From Oscillatoria sp. CS-180 (GTDB lineage Bacteria > Cyanobacteriota > Cyanobacteriia > Phormidesmidales > Phormidesmidaceae): a stretch of 64,000 nt of DNA. Positions 36,315 through 46,045 of the stretch are shown piece by piece. The stretch's first letter is position 1. The number at the start of each line of letters is the position of its first letter. The stretch is from assembly GCF_028330965.1 (NCBI RefSeq), contig NZ_JAQMUB010000045.1, forward strand, positions 62,001-126,000. The letters are read 5' to 3'. The notes below the pieces were generated by a model. It ran no database searches. It saw nothing but the letters and a program-made list of their open reading frames with translations, and had not been told where the DNA came from. Made by a program: the position numbers and the translations under genes.

Positions 36315-36581
36315 GGGGACAAACGGATCGATGAGCGTGCAGGCCGGAAAACTATATTGATTAGATATTGCAGCCTGCTGTAGCTGGATCTGACTCTTGC
36401 ATCAAGCCTGATATTCTGCATTCGCTCCCTTAACCCCCCAATGTTGAGGGTCTTCGAACTTAGAACCCTTCAGATTTGAGGGGTAGTAGGGGCAAAGCAG
36501 TCAGCATAAACTCAATAACAAGATCTAAGTGAATAAGATCTCTTATCAAACCCAACACCATTCCTCATCATGCCTCAAGAA

Positions 36582-37466
36582 TCAAACGTTGAGCATACGT
36601 CCAGAGGCGATCGCCCATAAGATTGCCAAACCAAAGCCAATTCGATAGAACACAAAGACCCAAGTCGTATGATCTTTCAAAAATCGAATCAGCCAATAAA
36701 TTGCAATATAGGACGAGATCGCTGAGGCAATGACACCCGCGATCGCGGCGGTAAAGCCCACAGTTGATTGTGGCTCAAACAGTTCGTTGAGTTCGGCTAA
36801 ACCTGAAATCAAGATAGCTGGAATGCCCATCAGCAAAGAGAATCGTGCTGCTGTTTCACGATTAAGACCCATGAATAATCCGGCTGTCATGGTTGATCCT
36901 GAACGGGAAACACCAGGAATGAGTGCCAGCGCTTGGGCCAAGCCCATACCAATGCCATCCCATTGCCCCACAGCGTTATATCCCCGCTTGCGGGTTCCAG
37001 TGACCTCGGCAATGCCCAGAAAAATAGCTAAGCCAATTGACGTAATCCCAATTACGAGAGAACTTCGGGCAAAACTTTCATACCCTTCCCGTAAGCCAAA
37101 CTTGACGATCAATCCCAGGACCACAATGGGAATCGTGCCGATTACAATTCCTAAGGCCATGCGGAAGTCGGGGTCATCGTAGTCTTTCTTGGCGATCGCC
37201 CGCCCTACCCCGACTAATAACTGTCGAATATCAGCCCAAAAGTAACCGACAATCGCCACAATACTGCCTAATTGCACGATCGCCGTGAACGTAACTCCGG
37301 GATCACCCCAATTCAGAATAACCGGAACAATTTTGACGTGAGCAGTGCTACTGATGGGAAGAAACTCGGTTAATCCTTGAACAATACCAATAACGATTGC
37401 CTGTATTAGCGACAGCGGCTGAGTAGCCTCAACAGTTAAAAATAGTGGCGACATAAACCAGTCCAT
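36582..37466 (-). CDS. uppP: undecaprenyl-diphosphate phosphatase (UppP/BacA)
   Basis: This 294-residue integral membrane enzyme has both signature regions: GLTEFLPISSTAHVKI with the conserved Glu and Ser residues, and PGVSRSGSTMTAG with the catalytic Arg. It dephosphorylates undecaprenyl diphosphate, recycling the lipid carrier for peptidoglycan, O-antigen and other envelope polymers. The active site faces the periplasm in known structures. It has no obvious operon partners; mrdA elsewhere in the window acts in the same pathway. Confidence 0.95.
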   Translation of the reverse strand: MDWFMSPLFLTVEATQPLSLIQAIVIGIVQGLTEFLPISSTAHVKIVPVILNWGDPGVTFTAIVQLGSIVAIVGYFWADIRQLLVGVGRAIAKKDYDDPDFRMALGIVIGTIPIVVLGLIVKFGLREGYESFARSSLVIGITSIGLAIFLGIAEVTGTRKRGYNAVGQWDGIGMGLAQALALIPGVSRSGSTMTAGLFMGLNRETAARFSLLMGIPAILISGLAELNELFEPQSTVGFTAAIAGVIASAISSYIAIYWLIRFLKDHTTWVFVFYRIGFGLAILWAIASGRMLNV

Positions 37467-37738
37467 AATACTTTGGGTTAAACATAGACATTTTAGGCAG
37501 CAGCTTGACTAAATACTCAATCTGCAAAAGCACCCTTTTATAAAGCCTTCATCAGTCCTTTCGTCTTCCTGCCCATACTTGAAAATTAAGGGATCAAAGC
37601 CGGGATTCAACCGTGTAAGTCCTGAGTTGAGTAGTTTGTCTCTAAATATCATGCCCACCTCGCGGCCTCGCTTTGATAGATGCACCGCTCCGAATAGCTG
37701 TGGTATGTTAAGAACAATTAAAAATATGAGATTACAAG

Positions 37739-38455
37739 TTGTCTTCGTTTAGCCCACCATCGGAATTATCGCGCAGGCGTATCGATATCTTGGCGGTTTT
37801 CTCTCCGTCTTCCCCTGTCTTGACTCAGAAGACGCAGATGTTTTGGGCTGCGGTTTTTTTGGTAGTTGTACCCGTGTTTTTTCAAGCTCCCTTAGTGCGA
37901 TCGCTGCCGTGGCTAAGCCTGACTTTGACAGGAACTTGGCTACTAGCTGGAATTAGCCTCTCTTCCCGCGCTTCAACCCAACTTTGGGGCGATCTGCTGA
38001 TCGGTTTTACATGGACATGGCTGGCAGGTTCTCTATACTGGGGCTGGTTGCGCTCAGAGCCTTTTCTCCATCTGCCGATTGAAGCTTTGGGGTTGCCGAT
38101 TGCACTGATATTGCTTTGCCAAGGAAAAGGACGTATTGGTAGCTACTTCTTCCTGGGTTCCCTTCTGGGTACGGCCATCACGGATCTCTACGTCTATTGG
38201 ACTGATTTGTTGCCTATGTGGCGACAGGTCATGAACGTTGATCCTGAATGGGTCCCTACTGTGTTGAAACGAGCGGCTAAAACTCTGCAAAACCCGACCG
38301 ACTTCGGTCGGGGACTACTCATCTGTACAATATTGCTAATTATTGGAATTGTGCCGTTACGATCCAAACAGCTTTGCTGGTGGGCATTCAGCGGAGCGGT
38401 TCTGAGCACACTCGTCGTGGATTTGCTGTTTCTCACAAGCGCTCTGTGTGCGTAG
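37739..38455 (+). CDS. DUF3120 membrane protein
   Basis: This protein of up to 238 residues has six to seven hydrophobic segments and a DUF3120 pattern: SSPVLTQKTQMFWAAVFLV, PVFFQAPLVR, then LYVYWTDLLPMWRQVM. The family is cyanobacterial and plastid-related, with no known function. No ATG precedes the conserved region; a TTG at 37739 is the start used here and is uncertain. The strongly hydrophobic core makes it a thylakoid or plasma-membrane protein. Confidence 0.82.
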   Translation: MSSFSPPSELSRRRIDILAVFSPSSPVLTQKTQMFWAAVFLVVVPVFFQAPLVRSLPWLSLTLTGTWLLAGISLSSRASTQLWGDLLIGFTWTWLAGSLYWGWLRSEPFLHLPIEALGLPIALILLCQGKGRIGSYFFLGSLLGTAITDLYVYWTDLLPMWRQVMNVDPEWVPTVLKRAAKTLQNPTDFGRGLLICTILLIIGIVPLRSKQLCWWAFSGAVLSTLVVDLLFLTSALCA

Positions 38456-38465
38456 ACCTACCAAT

Positions 38466-38660
38466 GATATGTAGCCGTCGTGTTCCGTTGGGACAAGACA
38501 GTGAGCCATTGATAGTCCTATGCAGCTTGATAAAGTACATCTCAGTATCTTAAGGGAGCAGGGAATAAGGAATGGAGTGTGCTTGATGCAAGCGCATACT
38601 GCTCTAGCTATGGGCTAAGCACTCGGATGCTAGTGGATACACAAGCTTGGATGGCTAAAG
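38466..38660. repeat. composite short-repeat region
   Basis: Two segments match 1153-1224 in the same order. TAGCCGTCG...GGACAAGAC (38472-38498) resembles 1157-1184, and CGGATGCTAGTGGATACACA (38624-38643) continuing to GATGGCT resembles 1192-1222. Between them lies GGAATGGAGTGTGCTTGATG (38569-38588), which recurs at 39907-39926. TTCCGTTGGGACA also recurs inverted near 18860. The region has no gene and appears to be a nested set of degraded dispersed repeats. Confidence 0.5.
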
Positions 38661-38850
38661 CTGTAACTAAGATTCTGTTCAAGGCTTAGGGTTAGCTGAG
38701 CAGCCATTAGTCTGCCATAATGGCCTCAGGGATTGTGATTTAAACGCGCGATCGCTCACATATCAACTTGTTTTTTGTTCTTATCTACACGCTGTTCTTC
38801 TGGATTTCCTATAAGCTCTATAAATAGCTTCTATAAGGGCGGCTACCGTT

Positions 38851-39858
38851 TTGATTTTTACAGTTCAAGATTCCGTGATTCAGCAGTCGGGACCTTACGT
38901 CGTCTTAAATACAGAATCTGGCAATCGTCAGTTGTCTCTTGTCGGCAGCAACTGTTGGACTGTTGGACGCAGCGATGACAATAATTTAGTACTGCCTGAT
39001 CGGTGGATTTCTCGCAACCATGCCATGATTCAGGTGATGGAAACAGGGGAGTTTTATCTGATTGATTTGGGTAGCCGCAATGGTTCTTTTGTTAATGGTC
39101 GCCGCGTCAGTGTCCCCGTCATTCTGAGAGATAGCGATCAACTCACCTTCGGTCAAACTGAGCTGCAGTTCTATTGTCCAACCAAATCTCGCGCATCAGG
39201 CTCTGAACATCAAAAACCGAGGACGGAACTGACGGCAACAGCGACCCTCCACCTGCGTCGTCTAATCTCTGTCATGGTGGTTGATATTCGCGACTTTACA
39301 GTGATGACCCGTCAGATTGACGAGAAAGTACTATCAGAATCCATTGGGACCTGGTTTCGCTGTGCAGGAGAAATCATCGATCGCTATGGCAGCTGGGTTG
39401 ATAAATACATCGGCGATGCGGTCATGGCCGTTTGGATTCACGGCGCTGATGAGGTCGCTCCTGGTGAAATGCTGAACATTATGCAGGCGATCGATGCCCT
39501 AGCCAAAATGACTGCTCAGCTCCACAAACAATTCCCCTTACCGTTCCCGTTACGCATTGGGGCGGGTCTCAACACGGGATATGCTATGGTCGGCAATACG
39601 GGAACGGGCGATCGCCCCGACTACACTGCGATCGGTGATACTGTCAATTCTGCGTTTCGATTCGAATCCTCAACGAAGCAGCTAGGGCTTGATGTTGCAG
39701 TGGGCGAGACAACCTACGAATACTTGACAAAGATGCAAGAAACAGATTCTCTGTTTCACCGCTATACGGTCAACATGAAGGGATACGAAACCCCCATTGT
39801 TACTCACGCCACCACTTTTTCAGATCTAGAGCGGTTCGTCCATCTTCAAGAGCAGTAA
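38851..39858 (+). CDS. FHA domain-class III adenylate cyclase
   Basis: This 335-residue protein has an N-terminal FHA phosphothreonine-binding domain (WTVGRSDDNNLVLPD, WISRNHAMI, then LGSRNGSFVNGRRV; residues about 35-86). A class III nucleotide cyclase domain follows, with both metal Asp (Asp145 in VVDIRDFT and Asp189 in KYIGDAVMAVW), a purine-contact Lys185, DYTAIGDTVN and the transition-state Asn/Arg in NSAFRF. The residues favour ATP, so cAMP is the predicted product. The same layout occurs in the Synechocystis Cya1 type. It starts at TTG (38851). The gene is bracketed by short imperfect direct repeats. Confidence 0.9.
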   Translation: MIFTVQDSVIQQSGPYVVLNTESGNRQLSLVGSNCWTVGRSDDNNLVLPDRWISRNHAMIQVMETGEFYLIDLGSRNGSFVNGRRVSVPVILRDSDQLTFGQTELQFYCPTKSRASGSEHQKPRTELTATATLHLRRLISVMVVDIRDFTVMTRQIDEKVLSESIGTWFRCAGEIIDRYGSWVDKYIGDAVMAVWIHGADEVAPGEMLNIMQAIDALAKMTAQLHKQFPLPFPLRIGAGLNTGYAMVGNTGTGDRPDYTAIGDTVNSAFRFESSTKQLGLDVAVGETTYEYLTKMQETDSLFHRYTVNMKGYETPIVTHATTFSDLERFVHLQEQ

Positions 39859-39897
39859 ATTTCCAACCCTATTTATGTTGTTTAAGTGCAATTCAAA

Positions 39898-39941
39898 GGG
39901 AGTACGGAATGGGGTGTGCTTGACTCCAATGTATGCCGCTA
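39898..39941. repeat. short repeat matching 38554-38602
   Basis: GGGAGTACGGAATGGGGTGT through ATGTATGCCGCT resembles GGGAGCAGGGAATAAGGAAT through GCATACTGCT at 38554-38602. Together they flank the cyclase gene as imperfect direct repeats. Confidence 0.45.
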
Positions 39942-40088
39942 TAACTTTGAAACTTTGAATTACGTTCTCGAAATACCTATGCTGTAGCCAATGTAGCCCG
40001 AGTCAATGAGGGGGCCATTTTTCCTCTGCTGAAAGTGACAGGAGAGAGATAAGGTAGTCGTCAGGATGCGATCGCGTAGCTCAGGCGA

Positions 40089-40661
40089 TCAGGTCGCTAG
40101 CATTGCCGCAGCAGTCAATGACCAGCTTACAAAAGTTGGAGATTTAACCATTTCTTCTCCAGAGAAAACCGTTTCAGCGTAGCCATCCTCTGTCAGCACT
40201 AGCACCGTGACCTGTTCTACAACCGGGTCCAAAATCCAATATTCTGGGACGCCTCGCCACTCGTACTGGTTGCGCTTGTCAACGTAATCGCGGCGGCGAT
40301 TTTCAGGTCCTGGACTCACAACCTCCACAACTAACAGGGGTGGTTCCATGTCTAATGTGATAGCAGCCTGGCCTAAAACTTGCATTTGCTCAGGATGTTC
40401 AGGCCGAAGCACGGTTAAGCCAGGATAACGGTTTTTAGGTTGGCCCGGCATTGCAAGCGCTAACCCTTGTGGACAAATCTGTTGTGCATCTATTAAAACT
40501 TTGAAAATCTCGTATAGGTTCAGCGCTCGACGAATATTCTCATAGGATTCTGGAGGCATTTCAATGAGATCCCCATTCGTCAATTCATAGTAAGCATCTG
40601 CTGCCTCGGTATAGGCCAGAAAGTCTTCGAAGGTTTTAAGGTAAGGCTGGGCTTGGACCAT
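40089..40661 (-). CDS. Uma2 family endonuclease-like protein (DUF820)
   Basis: This 190-residue PD-(D/E)XK-fold protein has the Uma2 core. YYELTNGDLIEMPPES is the N-terminal Glu segment, and PPLLVVEVVSPGPENRRRDY with KRNQYEWRGVPEYWILDP provides the acidic and Lys residues of the nuclease site. These genes are multiplied in cyanobacterial genomes and their targets are unknown. A second, divergent member is at 48521-49159. Confidence 0.88.
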   Translation of the reverse strand: MVQAQPYLKTFEDFLAYTEAADAYYELTNGDLIEMPPESYENIRRALNLYEIFKVLIDAQQICPQGLALAMPGQPKNRYPGLTVLRPEHPEQMQVLGQAAITLDMEPPLLVVEVVSPGPENRRRDYVDKRNQYEWRGVPEYWILDPVVEQVTVLVLTEDGYAETVFSGEEMVKSPTFVSWSLTAAAMLAT

Positions 40662-40743
40662 GAGAAAAAGCGCCGTCGCTGAGCTGCACTATATCCATCA
40701 TATAGAGAGGGCAGAGCAAGGATTAGGTACGTGCCTATCCTAC

Positions 40744-41385
40744 TTATTTGACCAGAGCAGGAGGTTGTAGCGATCGCTGAAGCCAGCTCAGACCAATTTC
40801 TGCCAACAACGCCAGCAGTGCAACGGGGACGGCACCAACCAGCAAGATAGCCGTGTCGTAGGCCGCAAACCCTAACACAATGAAATCGCCTAATCCCCCG
40901 GCACCCACAAATGCCGCTAGCGTTGCGCTGGCAATGACTTCGACAGTAGCCGTTTTAATGCCCGCAACGATGACGGGGAGTGCCAAGGGGATTTCTACCT
41001 GACGTAGGACCTGTTGAGCAGACATTCCCATCCCAATTGCCGCTTCTCGAATAGCCGGATTGATATTGCGGAAAGCGACATCAGTACTGATAAGGATAGG
41101 TGGCATGGCCAAAAGTGTTAGGGCGATCGCGGCTGAAGCAAAGCTCAGTCCTAAAACGGGAATTGCCAAAAATAGGACCGCTAGGCTGGGAATCACTCTC
41201 AACGCATTGAATCCGTTGATAACGACCGTAGAGACTGCCTTTGACCGAGCGCTCCATAATCCTAAGGGCAGCCCCACAAAAACACCAATCAGCAGCGGCA
41301 CAACAACCAATAGTAGATGCTGTTGCAAAGCAGCTACGAACTTATCGATATTTGCCAGGAAATACTCTAAGGCTTGTTGAAACAT
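40744..41385 (-). CDS. ABC transporter permease, osmoprotectant (OpuCB/YehW) type
   Basis: This 213-residue binding-protein-dependent permease has about five hydrophobic segments and the EAA loop INPAIREAAIGMGMSAQQVLRQVEIPLALP. VGAGGLGDFIVLG near the C-terminus is typical of glycine betaine/choline/carnitine importers. The ATPase and binding protein are not adjacent, so it is either orphaned or its partners are elsewhere in the genome. Uptake of a compatible solute is inferred from the family. Confidence 0.87.
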   Translation of the reverse strand: MFQQALEYFLANIDKFVAALQQHLLLVVVPLLIGVFVGLPLGLWSARSKAVSTVVINGFNALRVIPSLAVLFLAIPVLGLSFASAAIALTLLAMPPILISTDVAFRNINPAIREAAIGMGMSAQQVLRQVEIPLALPVIVAGIKTATVEVIASATLAAFVGAGGLGDFIVLGFAAYDTAILLVGAVPVALLALLAEIGLSWLQRSLQPPALVK

Positions 41386-41557
41386 GGCGATCGCTAAATT
41401 TGGCCCCTCGCACGATTCTTAGATGAACCCAAAGCCACCATTAGCCTGGATTCTGGTTCCCAGCTTTAGACTTCTGCCCACTGGTTCATGCCCTCACCTA
41501 AGTTCGCCGAGCGATATGACGAACGTTTACAGGCGTTCTATCGCAAAACGTAGGGAT

Positions 41558-42556
41558 CTAGAAAATAGCATTGACCTTTTCAAGCCAGCGGGCAACATCC
41601 TTAGCGTGATAGGTCAAAATCAGATCAGCCCCTGATCGTTTAAAGCTGGTCATTGTTTCTAAGACAACTCGCTGCTCATCAATCCAACCGTTTAGCGCAG
41701 CAGCTTTCACCATAGAATACTCGCCAGAGACGTTGTAGGCCGCCACGGGTAAATTCGTCGCTTCTTTGACTCGACAAATAATATCCATGTAGGCCAAAGC
41801 AGGTTTGACCATCAACATGTCGGCCCCTTCAGCAATGTCCAAATCAATTTCTTTCAGGGCTTCGCGACTGTTGGAGGGATCCATTTGATACGTCCGGCGA
41901 TCGCCAAACTGCGGTGCAGAATCAGCTGCATCTCGAAAAGGCCCATAGTATGCAGACGCATATTTTGCCGCGTAGGAAAGAATCGGAATGTCAGTAAAGT
42001 CAGCGGCGTCCAGTCCTTCACGAATCGCCGTGACAAAACCGTCCATCATGCCCGAAGGAGCAATCACATCAGCTCCAGCCTGCGCTTGAGAAACCGCCGT
42101 TTTCTTGAGTAATTCCAGAGTCGGATCGTTCAAGACCCGTCCGGTCAAATCTCCAACTTCCAAATAGCCGCAGTGTCCATGGCTCGTATACTCACACAGG
42201 CAAGTATCGACCACAACGACGAGATCGGGTATCGCTTCCTTAACAGCGGTCGTAGCTTTTTGGACAATGCCGCAATCGTGCCAAGCTCCAGTTGCTTCCA
42301 CGTCCTTGGTGTCGGGAATACCGAACAGAATGATGGCAGGAATGCCAAGGTCGTAAACCTCTTTGGCTTCTTCGACAATTTTGTCTACTGAAAGCTGATA
42401 GACCCCTGGCATTGACGTCACTTCCTGAGCAACACCTTCTCCAGGTACTGCAAACAGGGGATAGATCAGGTCATTGGTAGAAACAACGGTTTCTCGAACC
42501 ATCCGTCGAAGTTGAGGATGGCTACGCAGACGGCGAGGACGATGAATCGGAAACAT
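41558..42556 (-). CDS. hemB: delta-aminolevulinic acid dehydratase (porphobilinogen synthase)
   Basis: This 332-residue enzyme has a Cys-rich zinc-site motif, [14 protein letters not shown], and two active-site Lys, one in [17 protein letters not shown] and the Schiff-base Lys in [15 protein letters not shown]. It condenses two 5-aminolevulinate molecules to porphobilinogen for chlorophyll, haem and phycobilin synthesis. The three-Cys motif suggests a zinc-dependent form, whereas many plant and some cyanobacterial enzymes use an Asp-rich Mg site. It appears monocistronic. Confidence 0.95.
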   Translation of the reverse strand: MFPIHRPRRLRSHPQLRRMVRETVVSTNDLIYPLFAVPGEGVAQEVTSMPGVYQLSVDKIVEEAKEVYDLGIPAIILFGIPDTKDVEATGAWHDCGIVQKATTAVKEAIPDLVVVVDTCLCEYTSHGHCGYLEVGDLTGRVLNDPTLELLKKTAVSQAQAGADVIAPSGMMDGFVTAIREGLDAADFTDIPILSYAAKYASAYYGPFRDAADSAPQFGDRRTYQMDPSNSREALKEIDLDIAEGADMLMVKPALAYMDIICRVKEATNLPVAAYNVSGEYSMVKAAALNGWIDEQRVVLETMTSFKRSGADLILTYHAKDVARWLEKVNAIF

Positions 42557-42797
42557 AGCTCGACAAATGCACTGGGCGGATTGATGGGCTGTTCTGCCGC
42601 ACGCGACAGTTTTGACTACCCTTTGGTTCTATAGATTCAAGATCTACGGAGTTGGGTCGAAGAATGTGATTGCGTCAGAATGTATCAAGTCTAAGCCGAA
42701 AGGGACAGTAAATCTTCATAGCTGAATTACGTTCTGTAACAAGCTTGGTCGGAAGAAGTAAGACAGACAAGGGCAGAAGAGAGTAATAGCAATAGCA

Positions 42798-42836
42798 AAA
42801 CCCATTTGATGTCATCCAAGAACATCAAATGGGTTT
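42798..42836 (-). terminator. terminator of clpC
   Basis: A perfect 15-bp stem pairs AAACCCATTTGATGT (42798-42812) with ACATCAAATGGGTTT (42822-42836). On the minus strand the 3' arm ends in TTTTGC. It lies about 48 bp after the clpC stop and should terminate clpC transcription. Confidence 0.75.
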
Positions 42837-42883
42837 ACCAGGTTATATGCGATTTAGAACAGGCTGTCTTGCCTTCGAGTCAG

Positions 42884-45361
42884 CTATCGGTTAACGCCAG
42901 CCAGTGCAGGTTCTTGTTGGCGATGCACCTGAACTTCACCGTTTTCGTCAATATCCAGCTCAGCGGTTTCACCATCTTGTAAAGCCCCTACTAGAATCGC
43001 TTCCGCTAGGTTGTCTTCAACAAGGCGAGCGATCGCCCGTCGCATAGGACGAGCACCGTAACGTTGGTCGTACCCTTCTTCAATGAGCTTATCTTTGAAG
43101 TCATCAGAGAGGGAGACCTGAATTTGCCGTTCGGTCAAGCGATTATTGACCCCACGCATCATCAGCTCGGCGATCTCCTGAACTTCACCCTTGGTCAACT
43201 GACGGAAGACAATGATTTCATCTAAACGGTTGAGCAGTTCAGGACGGAAGTATTGCTTCATTTCTTCCTGAACAAGAGCACGAATGTTGTTGTACCGAGT
43301 TGTAGCTTCATCAGTATTCGCAGTATCAAAGCCCATACCACTGCCGCCCTTCTCAATGACGCGAGAGCCAATATTTGAAGTCATGACAATGAGCGTGTTC
43401 TTGAAACTCACAACTCGACCTTTGGAGTCCGTTAAACGGCCATCATCCAGAATTTGGAGCAGCATGTTGAAGACATCGGGGTGTGCCTTCTCAATTTCGT
43501 CCAGCAGGATAACAGAGTAAGGATTACGGCGAACAGCCTCCGTTAGCTGTCCTCCTTCGTCGTAGCCCACGAATCCAGGAGGAGAACCAATCAGTTTGGA
43601 GACGGTATAGCTCTCCATGAATTCAGACATATCAAGCCGAATCATCGATTCTTCAGAGCCGAATAGGGCACCGGCAAGCGCCTTCGTCAACTCAGTCTTC
43701 CCGACCCCTGTTGGACCCGAGAAGATGAGGCTGGCAATGGGGCGGTCTGGGCTAGCCAACTTGACACGGGAACGGCGAATAGCCCTAGCAACGGCGGAAA
43801 CAGCTTCATGCTGACCAATCACTCGCTCGTGCAGAGAGTCCTCAAGATGCATGAGCTGAACTGCTTCCGACTCAGTCATGCGGGTAACAGGAACGCCGGT
43901 CCAAGACGCTACGATTTCGGCAATGTCGTCTTCGCTAACCACAGGCTGGACCATTGGTGGCAACTCAGCTGCCTCTGGCTGAGGCCCCTGAATTTCTCGA
44001 AGCAGCTCTCGCTTACGGTTTCTCAATTCCAGCGCCTGAGTAAACTCTTGAGATTTGACAGAAGTCTCTAGGTCTCGATTGATCTGCCTCAGCTCTTGCT
44101 TAATTTCTTGGGAAGGATAATTGGTTTGAAACCGTAGCTTAATACGAGAGCCAGCTTCGTCGATTAGGTCGATCGCCTTATCTGGCAAGAAGCGATCGTT
44201 GATGTAACGATCAGACAACTCAGCAGCAGCTTTCAGAGCATCATCCGACAGCAAGACCTGGTGAAACTGCTCATAGCGGCTCCGAATGCCTTGCAAAATT
44301 TCGATAGTGTCTTCAACCGAAGGCGGACTCACGGTGACTGGCTGGAAGCGACGTTCCAGAGCCGCATCGCGCTCAATATATTTCCGATATTCGTCTAGTG
44401 TTGTCGCGCCGATGCATTGCAGTTCGCCTCTTGCAAGAGCTGGCTTCAGCATGTTGGCAGCATCCATGCCGCCCTCTAGAGATCCTGCGCCAACCAGCGT
44501 ATGAATCTCGTCGATAACAAGCACAATGTTTTTATCGTTGCGGACTTCATCTAAGAGCTGAGTCAAACGCTCTTCAAAGTCACCTCGGAAACGGGTACCC
44601 GATACTAGCAGTCCCATATCGATGGCATAAACTTTCTTGTCCATCAGCGTTGGTGGGACGTCCTGGTTAACAATTCGCTGTGCCAGCCCCTCAGCGATCG
44701 CCGTTTTACCAACACCCGGCTCACCTACGAGCACTGGATTGTTCTTGGTGCGGCGTCCCAGAATTTGAACCACCCGCTCAATTTCCAGGCTGCGGCCAAT
44801 AATTGGATCGAGAAGACCCTCAGCGGCTTTTGCCGTGAGATCGGTGCTGAACTCGCTGAGTACGCTGCTCTTACGGCGGCGATCGCTCCCGCGTCTCTCG
44901 GGTCGTCCTCCAACAGGAATTGCAGCCGCTTCACCCAACTCTTTAATCAAGCGAGTCCGCACCTTACTTGGAGAAACCCCAAGATTCTCCATCACCCGAT
45001 AAGCCACGCTCTCTCGACTCTGAGTCAGACTCAGCAGAAGGTGTTCAGGCTCAATGTAGGACGCATCAAGCTTTCGAGCTTCTTGAAAAGCACTCTCGAA
45101 AACTTGCTTAACTTTTGGAGTGAAGGGAACCTCTGAAGGTGGGTTGCCGCTGCCGCGACCAATAATGGCCTCCACTTCGCTACGAGCATCTGTAAGGTTG
45201 ACCCCAAATTCTGTCAGCACAGAAGAAGCCAAGCTGGAATTTTCTCGAAGGAGGCCAAGGAGCAGTTGCTCAGTGCCGACGAAATTGTGTTGTAAACGAC
45301 GGGCCTCTTCTTGGGCCTTCATAATGACGGCAATTGCAGTGTTGGTGAAGTGCTCAAACAT
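42884..45361 (-). CDS. clpC: ATP-dependent Clp protease ATP-binding subunit ClpC
   Basis: This 825-residue class I Clp/Hsp100 protein has a double Clp-N repeat (about residues 1-145, beginning [20 protein letters not shown]) and two AAA+ modules, with Walker [10 protein letters not shown] and GPTGVGKTE. The linker (about residues 410-450) contains the UVR-like ClpC middle segment [17 protein letters not shown], which separates ClpC from ClpA and ClpB. With ClpP/ClpR it unfolds and degrades proteins in cyanobacterial cytoplasm, and its plastid orthologue is in the chloroplast stroma. A strong terminator follows. The gene is essential in studied cyanobacteria. Confidence 0.97.
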   Translation of the reverse strand: MFEHFTNTAIAVIMKAQEEARRLQHNFVGTEQLLLGLLRENSSLASSVLTEFGVNLTDARSEVEAIIGRGSGNPPSEVPFTPKVKQVFESAFQEARKLDASYIEPEHLLLSLTQSRESVAYRVMENLGVSPSKVRTRLIKELGEAAAIPVGGRPERRGSDRRRKSSVLSEFSTDLTAKAAEGLLDPIIGRSLEIERVVQILGRRTKNNPVLVGEPGVGKTAIAEGLAQRIVNQDVPPTLMDKKVYAIDMGLLVSGTRFRGDFEERLTQLLDEVRNDKNIVLVIDEIHTLVGAGSLEGGMDAANMLKPALARGELQCIGATTLDEYRKYIERDAALERRFQPVTVSPPSVEDTIEILQGIRSRYEQFHQVLLSDDALKAAAELSDRYINDRFLPDKAIDLIDEAGSRIKLRFQTNYPSQEIKQELRQINRDLETSVKSQEFTQALELRNRKRELLREIQGPQPEAAELPPMVQPVVSEDDIAEIVASWTGVPVTRMTESEAVQLMHLEDSLHERVIGQHEAVSAVARAIRRSRVKLASPDRPIASLIFSGPTGVGKTELTKALAGALFGSEESMIRLDMSEFMESYTVSKLIGSPPGFVGYDEGGQLTEAVRRNPYSVILLDEIEKAHPDVFNMLLQILDDGRLTDSKGRVVSFKNTLIVMTSNIGSRVIEKGGSGMGFDTANTDEATTRYNNIRALVQEEMKQYFRPELLNRLDEIIVFRQLTKGEVQEIAELMMRGVNNRLTERQIQVSLSDDFKDKLIEEGYDQRYGARPMRRAIARLVEDNLAEAILVGALQDGETAELDIDENGEVQVHRQQEPALAGVNR

Positions 45362-45964
45362 AGCCCCATTGTTGGTTTTGTGTGCAAGGGAGCAAACTCC
45401 CTGTAAAGTCGCCCTGAGTAAGAAGAGATTGATGAATAGACCTTGGCTCAGGCTATTTCAACTCTGTAAAGAAACTGTACAAAGAATCTTTACCAACTGG
45501 CAGTAGGGAGAGCCGAATAAAATTTCGGAAGCCACCCACAATTCAGGTAGGACAAAGAGCATAACGAGAATAAAACTTCAGCGAATACTCTCTGGACAGA
45601 GCCTAACCTGAGAACCTGCTTTACATAATTTAACAAGGTTTGATACGGTATAGGCACTTTTTTTACATAAAAAAGGACGCTGCATTTCCTTTTGTAGTAG
45701 CAAATTACGTTTAGCGACGAGATTAAGCACGTTCTAACCGACTCATTGACCAATGTTAAGATCTCGTAAAGTTTCTATGCTGTCTGGCTGCAAGACAAAA
45801 CAACCCTGATATCTACAGAAGCAAAATGGGGTGAAACGGTTTCTTCAGCTTTTGAACTTTGTTCAAGAAGGGGATGATTGTCGAGGTGCGCATATGCAGA
45901 TAGATCGCTGTCTTGTCCTCACGAAACGAACGACGGCTATGATGAGCGGGTTTTAGAACTTCGC
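45362..45964. other. ~600-bp region upstream of clpC without a supported gene
   Basis: The region is A+T-rich and has several short T and A runs (e.g. TTTTTTACATAAAAAAGG around 45658-45675). The clpC promoter should lie in it, but no clear -35/-10 pair or heat-shock element (CIRCE) was seen. Two open frames of 64-87 codons have no ribosome binding sites or domains and are judged spurious. Confidence 0.5.
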
Positions 45965-46000
45965 TACAAAAAGAAAAGCGATCGCCGGCAGCGATCGCTT
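45965..46000 (-). terminator. HIP1-armed hairpin terminator
   Basis: AAAGCGATCGC (45974-45984) and GCGATCGCTTT (45990-46000) form a perfect 11-bp stem with a 5-nt loop. Each arm contains a complete GCGATCGC octamer. On the minus strand it is followed by TTTTCTTTTTG, making a good intrinsic terminator 45 bp after the gene at 46046-46576. Confidence 0.75.
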
Positions 46001-46045
46001 TACACGCACTTAGAAAACACCTTAATCAGAGTTGATGGTGAGACG

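Noticed and set aside
36730-37182. 150-codon frame opposite uppP
   Set aside because: It is antisense to a clear UppP and is Pro/Ile-rich, as expected for a shadow of a membrane protein.
45490-45753. 87-codon minus-strand frame upstream of clpC
   Set aside because: It has no ribosome binding site, an odd Cys/Tyr/Leu composition and no domain; the region is more likely the clpC promoter.
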